A stretch of DNA of 64,000 nt from Planctomycetota bacterium (GTDB taxonomy: Bacteria; Planctomycetota; Phycisphaerae; Phycisphaerales; UBA1924): assembly GCA_014584315.1 (NCBI GenBank), contig JACTNA010000003.1, positions 87,862-151,861 of the forward strand. The letters are read 5' to 3'. This document shows positions 59,351-64,000 of the stretch, piece by piece. The stretch's first letter is position 1. Each line of letters starts with the position of its first letter. Position numbers and translations under genes: made by a program. Below the pieces are notes generated by a model. The model was given only the letters and a program-made list of their open reading frames with translations. It was not told the origin of the DNA and made no database searches.

Positions 59351-59467
59351 GGGGCTTGGGGCTTGGGGCTTGGGGCTTGAGGCTTGGGGCTTGAGGCTTG
59401 GGGCTTGGGGCTTGGGGCTTGGGGCTTGAGGCTTGAGGCTTGGGGCTTGGGGCTTGAGGCTTGGGGC
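59351..59467. repeat. GRGGCTT heptad array (about 16 units)
   Basis: About 117 bp of almost perfect 7-nt units GGGGCTT or GAGGCTT lie immediately after tRNA-Ser. An inverted cluster of the same heptad (CCAAGCC, TCAAGCC) lies at 59614-59647, and a shorter one at 17411-17440. It has no gene. Confidence 0.85.
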
Positions 59468-59682
59468 GCGGAGTGCGGGGGACGCGCGACTCGCGGGGCG
59501 GGGCGTGTCCAGGCCCCGTCACCCGTGAACTCCGCCGTCGGTTCCCATCCTGTCAACTTGACACCCCTGATACCGCCGCGTTGCCGCCGCGACAGTCAAC
59601 GTGCTCTTCCTCCCCCCAAGCCTCAAGCCCCAAGCCTCAAGCCCCGAGTTCGGCAGCCCCCCCACTGCTTGCCATTGTGATC
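59468..59682. other. Gene-free stretch between heptad array and hsp20 promoter
   Basis: This contains the inverted heptad cluster 59614-59647 and a CCGCCGCGTTGCCGCC-like tract at about 59573-59588. The inverted heptads could pair with the array at 59351-59467 to form a large cruciform or hairpin. No gene was seen. Confidence 0.5.
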
Positions 59683-59698
59683 TGGCACGCCGGTTGCC
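59683..59698 (+). promoter_or_regulatory. Sigma-54 type (-24/-12) promoter of hsp20 genes
   Basis: TGGCACG at 59683-59689, a 4-nt spacer, then TTGCC at 59694-59698. The invariant GG and GC are 10 nt apart, as required. It is a near-perfect RpoN consensus. The predicted start is about 59709, giving a 60-nt leader. No CIRCE element (TTAGCACTC/GAGTGCTAA) was seen. An RpoN activator is not encoded nearby. Confidence 0.75.
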
Positions 59699-59768
59699 CT
59701 TCTGCCAGGCGCCACCGGCGTGTGGGGCCGGTGGGCGGAAGACCGAGCACATCGGAAGGAGGCGACCC

Positions 59769-60260
59769 ATGCGTGGCACACTGATCGTGACCCCCAGGAT
59801 CGACGATCTGTCGAGGCAGTTCGGGCGCGTGTTCGACGCGATGACCCGCCGGATGGACGAGGCGTTCGGCGTCGCGCCGGCGGCGCCCGCGTCGTGGCCG
59901 GCGATCAACCTCTGGCACGACGACACCGCGTTCCATCTCGAGGCTGAACTCCCCGGCTTCTCGCTGGAGGAGGTCGAGGTGACGGCGACGGAGAACCTCG
60001 TGACGGTTCGCGGCCGGCGCGAGCGGACGACGCCCGAAGGGGCGGAGGCGTTGCGTTTCGAGCGTGAACTGACGCACTTCGAGCGCACGGTCGGGCTGCC
60101 GCTGCCGATCGAGCCTGCGGGCGTCGAGGCGACGCTGACCAACGGCGTGCTTCGGGTGACGATGCCGAAGGCGGAGTCCGCCAAGCCCCGGAAGATCGAG
60201 GTCCGCGCGCTGGGAGCGCGGCCGTCGGAGGCGAAGTCGCTGCCGACCGGCGCGGCGTGA
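59769..60260 (+). CDS. Small heat shock protein, Hsp20/alpha-crystallin family (first)
   Basis: A 163-residue ATP-independent holdase. The alpha-crystallin domain spans about 45-145: WPAINLWHDDTAFHLEAELPGFSLEEVEVTATENLVTVRGRR, then FERELTHFERTVGLPLPIEPAGVEATLTNGVLRVTMPKAE with the conserved A-x-x-x-x-G-V-L motif. The N-terminal arm (LIVTPRIDDLSRQFGRVFDAMTRRMDEAFG) is the usual oligomerisation segment, and the C-terminal tail is short and basic. AAGGAGG precedes the ATG by 8 nt. It forms an operon with a second Hsp20 gene 37 nt downstream and lies behind a sigma-54-type promoter. Confidence 0.94.
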   Translation: MRGTLIVTPRIDDLSRQFGRVFDAMTRRMDEAFGVAPAAPASWPAINLWHDDTAFHLEAELPGFSLEEVEVTATENLVTVRGRRERTTPEGAEALRFERELTHFERTVGLPLPIEPAGVEATLTNGVLRVTMPKAESAKPRKIEVRALGARPSEAKSLPTGAA

Positions 60261-60297
60261 GCGGATACACAAACCGAACGCAAGGGAGGAACCAGCG

Positions 60298-60696
60298 ATG
60301 AACCAGACCTGCTGCACGAACCCGGCGGACGCCGCCGCCGTGAGCGAAGTCCGTTCGACCGAGCGCGAGTTCTACAGGCCGCCGAGCGACTTCTTCTCTT
60401 TCGATGATCGCTTCGAGATCCACGCGGACGTGCCCGGGGCGACGCCCGAGGGCATCTCGCTGACGATCGACGACGGCGTGCTGACGGTCGAGGCGCGCGT
60501 CGAGCGGCGCTACCCCGAGAACGCCCGCTGGGTGCAGGGCGAGTTCGGCGTCGGCGACTACCGGCGCGCGTTCCGACTCGGCGAGGACGTGGACCAGGAG
60601 GGCATCACCGCCGCCTGCCGCGACGGGGTGCTGACCATCGTGCTGCCGAAGCGCACGGCGAGGCGCGCCCAGCGCGTGCCGGTCCGCGGCGGCTGA
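60298..60696 (+). CDS. Small heat shock protein, Hsp20/alpha-crystallin family (second)
   Basis: 132 residues. The alpha-crystallin domain is FEIHADVPGATPEGISLTIDDGVLTVEARVERRYPENARWVQGEFGVGDYRRAFRLGEDVDQEGITAACRDGVLTIVLPKR, with the A-x-x-x-x-G-V-L-T-I-x-L-P-K motif intact. The N-terminus has three cysteines (NQTCCTNPAD...), unusual for the family and possibly redox or metal related. GGGAGG lies before the ATG. It is the distal gene of the two-gene hsp20 operon; divergent arms suggest it assembles with the first protein. Confidence 0.93.
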   Translation: MNQTCCTNPADAAAVSEVRSTEREFYRPPSDFFSFDDRFEIHADVPGATPEGISLTIDDGVLTVEARVERRYPENARWVQGEFGVGDYRRAFRLGEDVDQEGITAACRDGVLTIVLPKRTARRAQRVPVRGG

Positions 60697-60807
60697 CCGC
60701 CGAAAGCGATTCGTCCCCCATCTGAGCCGCTCGTGCGCCGTGTGCGCACGGGCGGCTCCTCCTTCCGGTGACCGCCCCGCGTCCCCGGCGACGCGGTGCG
60801 CTGACCG

Positions 60808-60869
60808 CCCTCGCGAGGGTGAAAAACCCGCGAAACAGGCTTGGCGCGCGGCCGCTCATCCGGCATACT
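60808..60869 (+). promoter_or_regulatory. Operator-like palindrome and promoter, module copy 2
   Basis: A perfect 12-bp palindrome CCCTCGCGAGGG at 60808-60819 lies 21 nt before TTGGCG (60841-60846), followed by a 17-nt spacer and CATACT (60864-60869). Copy 3 repeats palindrome, distance and both hexamers exactly (63842-63903), while the spacer differs. The leader after the promoter contains a GC-rich hairpin (CCCGGC/GCCGGG). Confidence 0.65.
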
Positions 60870-60951
60870 GGGGGCGTGGGCCGCTCGTGCCCGGCTCGCT
60901 CCCGCGGCGGGCCGGGTTGGTGGACGCGCAACGCACATCAGGAGACCGACC

Positions 60952-61024
60952 ATGGCAGCGACCGGCATCAAGGGCTTCGTGGAGCGATTTCGTTCGGTGA
61001 TCCGTTCGGGGGGGGGGTAGGGTT
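60952..61024 (+). other. 22-codon leader ending in a G10 tract, module copy 2
   Basis: ATG at 60952 behind CAGGAG encodes a basic amphipathic peptide (MAATGIKGFVERFRSVIRS then GGG) and stops at TAG 61018-61020, directly after ten G (61008-61017). The downstream GTG is 4 nt after the TAG. As in copy 1, loss of one G would join it to the hydrophobic signal-peptide core. The offset between the ATG and the GTG (73 nt) is identical in both copies. Confidence 0.7.
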
Positions 61025-62437
61025 GTGGCCGCGCTGGCCGTGGCGGGGGGCGCGGGTGCGGGGAGCAAGGCGTGGGGGCAGAGTGAGATGCTCCCTGCCT
61101 TCAAACCGCCGGCCACATACCTGAGCGGAGGCAAGTACCCCTTCGGCGTCGCGGCCGGTGACGTCACGGGAGGGTTCGGTGGCGCGCCGGACGGCCTTCC
61201 TGAAATCGCTGTCGCGTGCGGCCACTACGACGTCAATCGCGTGTTGACCCAGGTGCCGACACCCGAACCCAGCGCACTCGTGCGGATTCTCAAGAATACA
61301 GGACACTGGGACAACCCCGCCGATGGCCTTGAACCCCACCATGACCTGATCGATGATTTCAACAACTTCTCCGGGGGCCTGTACTACGCCAAGACCGTTC
61401 CCGCAGAGGTTCGATTCGCGCACATGAACCCGCAAGAGGATGACTTCCTCGATCTGATCGTCTCGGCGTCCGCTCTCGACCCGACCGACCCGCACTTCGA
61501 TCCCGACAACAGCACTTGGGGCGTGTATGTCTTCCTTTGGAGTGCCAACCTTGAAAGATTCGTGCTCAAGGACCACTACGTGACCCCCCTGCCTGTGCGT
61601 GGTCTGGCCGTGGCGGACTTTGACAACGACGGCCTCAACGATGTCGCGGTCGCCACCGACCTGAATCTACAGGCGAACCTCCCGATGGACATGGTGTACG
61701 TCCTCAGGAACGATCCGCAGGACCCCGGCAGGTTCGCCGACGGAGTGGCCATCGTCCTCGACATCGAGTTCGATGAGGTGTCCGCGGACGTCGTCGCTGC
61801 GGAGTTCAACCGCACAGGCGGTCCGGTGAAGCTCGACCTCACCACCGCCAACTGGGTGACCAATGACGTCTCGGTCCTCACAAACCACGGGGCGCTGTCG
61901 TTCTCGCCCGCGAACCTCGGCGCGCCGTGCGGAAGCTGGCGCTTCAGCGACCTCGCCGTCGGGCGTTTCACCGCAGGATCGATCCGCAACGACGTCGCGG
62001 GGATCGTCAGCGAGTACGGGCTGGTCCAGATCCTCCACGGCGACGGGCGGGGCAACTTCGCCTTCGACTGCTCGGATGACATGCTCGACACGTACGACCT
62101 CGCCGGAGGCGGTGCGCCGGTCACCGGACTGCTTCATGGCATCGCGGTCGGAAACCTGAACCTCGGGACGCGGCCGGATATTGTGGTGACGCGCCCGGGC
62201 GATCCGACAAGCCAGGTCTCGATACTGCTCGGAAAGGGTGACGGCCGATTCCAGTACGCTTCGGGCATCGGCGGCTACCACAAGTCGCTTGACATCGGCA
62301 GTGCGCCTTTCTCCGCGAAGGCGATCCAAGTGATCTGTGCCGACCTGAACCAGGACGGGCGCGACGATATCGTGACTGCGAATCACGACAGCCACAGCAT
62401 CTCCGTACTCATCAACAGCACCCAGCAGATCCCGTAA
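61025..62437 (+). CDS. FG-GAP/VCBS repeat surface protein, module copy 2
   Basis: 470 residues from GTG 61025, homologous to 49031-50401. The N-terminus is a signal-peptide core (ALAVAGGAGAGSKAWGQ) lacking a basic N-region, which is supplied out of frame by the leader at 60952. FG-GAP/VCBS blades with Ca2+ loops: DFDNDGLNDVAVATDLN, DLNQDGRDDIVTANHDSHSISVLIN, RFAHMNPQEDDFLDLIVSAS. The two copies differ by insertions and many substitutions, so the duplication is old enough for divergence yet both reading frames downstream of the G tract are intact. It is followed 32 nt later by the HAF-repeat gene. Confidence 0.85.
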   Translation: MAALAVAGGAGAGSKAWGQSEMLPAFKPPATYLSGGKYPFGVAAGDVTGGFGGAPDGLPEIAVACGHYDVNRVLTQVPTPEPSALVRILKNTGHWDNPADGLEPHHDLIDDFNNFSGGLYYAKTVPAEVRFAHMNPQEDDFLDLIVSASALDPTDPHFDPDNSTWGVYVFLWSANLERFVLKDHYVTPLPVRGLAVADFDNDGLNDVAVATDLNLQANLPMDMVYVLRNDPQDPGRFADGVAIVLDIEFDEVSADVVAAEFNRTGGPVKLDLTTANWVTNDVSVLTNHGALSFSPANLGAPCGSWRFSDLAVGRFTAGSIRNDVAGIVSEYGLVQILHGDGRGNFAFDCSDDMLDTYDLAGGGAPVTGLLHGIAVGNLNLGTRPDIVVTRPGDPTSQVSILLGKGDGRFQYASGIGGYHKSLDIGSAPFSAKAIQVICADLNQDGRDDIVTANHDSHSISVLINSTQQIP

Positions 62438-62469
62438 CTGTTGCCAACACGAGAGCGGCCCTGGAGGCG

Positions 62470-63651
62470 ATGATGCAGCTTTTTGTGCACGCAATGATCG
62501 CGGCTTTCGCGGTGGGTATCGCGGTTCTTCCCTCGCACGCGCAGCGAACCGCGGCATTCTCCGGCCTCGGCGACCTGCCCGGAGGCGACGTCAACAGCGT
62601 GTCCCACGGCATCTCCGCCGACGGTTCCACGGCCATCGGCTGGAGTCTCTACGGCGATGGATTCCCGGGACTCGCACAAGCCTTTCGCTGGAACGCAGAA
62701 GAAGGCATGATCGGAATCGGGTTTCTACCTGGCGGCTCTGAGAGCCACGCCAACCGCGTTTCGAGTGACGGTCGTTGGATCGTTGGGAACGGCTCGTCAA
62801 GCCAAGGTGGGCAGGCATTTCGCTGGTCAACGGTCACAGGCATGCAGGGTCTCGGCGACCTGCCCGGCTCGACCTTCTACAGCGAGGGGCTCGGCGTATC
62901 TGACGATGGCGCCGTCGTGGTCGGAATGAGCAAGTCCGGCGCGGCGGGCGGCCCGAGCAGCCTCGAAGCGTTCCGCTGGACGCCAGAGACCGGCATGGTC
63001 GGACTTGGCTTCTTGCCCGGACACAACGTCAGCCTCGCACGCGGCGTCTCCGCAGACGGCCGCACCATCGCCGGCAACAGCGCATTGAACGCCTCGGGCG
63101 AAGCGTTCCTCTGGACGCAGGACGCCGGCATGGTGGGGCTTGGCATACCCGACGGCTGGTGGAGCGCGGCCGCGCTCTCCCTCTCCGCCGACGGCACGAC
63201 CGTCGTAGGCGAGGGGAGCAAGCCGCAGTCCGGCATCGAGGCCCTCCGCTGGCGCGCAGACACCGGTTGGATCGGCCTCGGCCACCTCACCGACAGGCCC
63301 GACAGCGTCAGCGTCGCCTACGGCGTCTCCCCGGACGGCTCCTTCGTCGTCGGACGCTCCACGGGGGTGTTCGGCGCCGAGGAAGCCTTTGTGTGGAGCG
63401 AAGAGTGGGGCATGCGCTCCGTGCGCGATGTCCTCCTCGACTTCGGCATCGACACACTCAACTCAGGATGGTTACTCTCCCTCGCGACGGGAGTGACGGT
63501 CGTCGGCGACACGCTCGTCATCACAGGCACGGGCAGGGACCAGAACGCCCCCAGCCACCAGGAAGCCTGGATCGCCCACATCCCCATCCCAGCGCCCGCC
63601 TCGCTCGCGCCGCTCGCGCTCGCCGCGGCCGCCGTGCGGCGCAGACGCTGA
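62470..63651 (+). CDS. HAF-repeat PEP-CTERM protein, module copy 2
   Basis: 393 residues with signal peptide MMQLFVHAMIAAFAVGIAVLPSHAQ. HAF-type extracellular repeats are present (AQAFRWNAEEGMIGIGFLPGG; LEAFRWTPETGMVGLGFLPGH; GEAFLWTQDAGMVGLGIP; EEAFVWSEEWGMRSVRDVL). The C-terminal sorting signal IPAPASLAPLALAAAAV then RRRR is nearly identical to copy 1. TGGAGG lies 4-5 nt before the ATG. It probably stays at the outer surface after exosortase processing, alongside the FG-GAP protein encoded upstream. Confidence 0.88.
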   Translation: MMQLFVHAMIAAFAVGIAVLPSHAQRTAAFSGLGDLPGGDVNSVSHGISADGSTAIGWSLYGDGFPGLAQAFRWNAEEGMIGIGFLPGGSESHANRVSSDGRWIVGNGSSSQGGQAFRWSTVTGMQGLGDLPGSTFYSEGLGVSDDGAVVVGMSKSGAAGGPSSLEAFRWTPETGMVGLGFLPGHNVSLARGVSADGRTIAGNSALNASGEAFLWTQDAGMVGLGIPDGWWSAAALSLSADGTTVVGEGSKPQSGIEALRWRADTGWIGLGHLTDRPDSVSVAYGVSPDGSFVVGRSTGVFGAEEAFVWSEEWGMRSVRDVLLDFGIDTLNSGWLLSLATGVTVVGDTLVITGTGRDQNAPSHQEAWIAHIPIPAPASLAPLALAAAAVRRRR

Positions 63652-63662
63652 AGGAGACCGGC

Positions 63663-63761
63663 ATGGCTCGCGCCAGCCATTCACAGACCGGCTTCGATGA
63701 CATTGCTGCGTCGAGTTTCTCTACGGACGCGGTCAGCGTGCTGCCCGTCGATCGCGCCTGA
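63663..63761 (+). CDS. Conserved 32-residue peptide, module copy 2
   Basis: ATG at 63663 behind GAAGGAGA. Same length and layout as 51568-51666, sharing QTGFDDIA and VSVLPVDRA. The cysteine of copy 1 is phenylalanine here, which argues against a conserved disulfide or thioether role. It is 11 nt after the HAF gene and 80 nt before the palindrome of copy 3. Function unknown; whether it is translated is inferred from the Shine-Dalgarno and preserved frame. Confidence 0.55.
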   Translation: MARASHSQTGFDDIAASSFSTDAVSVLPVDRA

Positions 63762-63841
63762 TCGCTCGGACCCGCGCCGCTCGCGGGCGCGATGCGCGAC
63801 CGCCGCCGACCCGCGCCTCCGGCCATGCGGTGCGGTGACCG

Positions 63842-63903
63842 CCCTCGCGAGGGCGAAAAACCCGCGAAACAGGCTTGGCGCGCGTCGGCGTCTCTGGCAT
63901 ACT
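63842..63903 (+). promoter_or_regulatory. Operator-like palindrome and promoter, module copy 3
   Basis: CCCTCGCGAGGG at 63842-63853, a 21-nt gap, TTGGCG at 63875-63880, a 17-nt spacer and CATACT at 63898-63903. It mirrors copy 2 with the same distances. Confidence 0.65.
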
Positions 63904-63985
63904 GATCCCGTGGGCCGCTCGTGCCCGGCTCGCCCCCGCGGCGGGCCGGGGTGGTGGACGCACGCTGGACATCAGGAGAACAGCG

Positions 63986-64000
63986 ATGGCAGCGACCGGA
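63986..64000 (+). CDS. Start of a third module leader, truncated by the window end
   Basis: ATG at 63986, behind AGGAG at 8 nt, encodes MAATG before the window ends, the same first five residues as the copy 2 leader. The 5' leader (TGGTGGACGC, ACATCAGGAGA) also matches copy 2, so a third copy of the module begins here. Confidence 0.6.

Noticed and set aside
59337..59660. CRISPR-like array
   Set aside because: The period is seven nucleotides with no spacers and there are no cas genes; it is a simple-sequence tract.
59640..59768. CIRCE/HrcA or ROSE control of hsp20
   Set aside because: No TTAGCACTC/GAGTGCTAA inverted repeat and no ROSE-like UYGCU motif was found; a sigma-54 promoter explains the region better.

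Overview
The window reads as a piece of a high-GC chromosome from the Planctomycetota, most likely class Phycisphaerae. The evidence is an ECF sigma factor paired with a WD40 Ser/Thr kinase, a PVC-type membrane-bound dehydrogenase with haem-c and HEAT-like regions, three secreted proteins ending in the tandem 'CPADFNGDT...LNAY' dockerin-like tail, several PEP-CTERM proteins with a terminal RRRR, and a prepilin-type protein. No rRNA operon, prophage, IS transposase or CRISPR array was seen. Two tRNAs (Arg-CCT, Ser-TGA) and one 4.5S-type SRP RNA are present. All family names come from reading motifs by eye; no database search was run.

Layout. 0-7.6 kb: a truncated FG-GAP surface protein, the ECF sigma/kinase pair, a long lexA leader and lexA, and a haem lipoprotein. 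7.7-13.3 kb: a lipoprotein, a Ca2+/Na+ antiporter, an HD-GYP protein, an MsrB-MsrA fusion, tRNA-Arg and a membrane-anchored protein. 13.3-15.4 kb: an AT-richer islet with two unrecognised secreted proteins. 15.5-20.3 kb: thiS-thiG, a repeat-rich non-coding stretch, and the PVC dehydrogenase. 20.3-25.6 kb: a Kbl-like PLP enzyme, a small AT-richer repeat-flanked cassette, cinA, a DUF433/DUF5615 pair and small membrane or lipoproteins. 25.7-29.2 kb: SRP RNA, a YacL-type PIN-TRAM protein, PilT and a PEP-CTERM protein. 29.5-45.3 kb: a DNA topoisomerase VI B subunit, a pilin-like protein, a dockerin protein, a UvrD-nuclease, an M16-like protein, a stand-alone atpG, a serine hydrolase, a PhnP-like MBL hydrolase and a 4-OT tautomerase. 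45.4-48.5 kb: a dockerin protein and a secreted subtilisin. 51.8-59.3 kb: a YpdA-like oxidoreductase, queD-ppk1, a phosphohexomutase, a small protein, glycogen phosphorylase and tRNA-Ser. 59.7-60.7 kb: two Hsp20 genes behind a sigma-54-type promoter.

The most unusual part is a repeated cell-surface module. It consists of a promoter, a 22-codon poly-G leader, a secreted FG-GAP/VCBS protein, a HAF-repeat PEP-CTERM protein and a 32-codon ORF. It occurs at 48.85-51.67 kb, again at 60.81-63.76 kb, and a third copy starts at 63.84 kb and leaves the window. In both complete copies a G9 or G10 tract followed by TAG puts the positively charged start of the signal peptide out of frame with its hydrophobic core, by exactly the same offset. 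This points to phase variation, transcriptional slippage or a leader peptide.

Two window-wide signals stand out. First, strand composition flips from strongly C-rich to strongly G-rich on the + strand at about 19.6-20.1 kb, inside one intact gene, as expected near a replication origin. Second, many genes carry a TANNNT hexamer only 5-9 nt upstream of the start codon, which suggests frequent leaderless or near-leaderless transcription.
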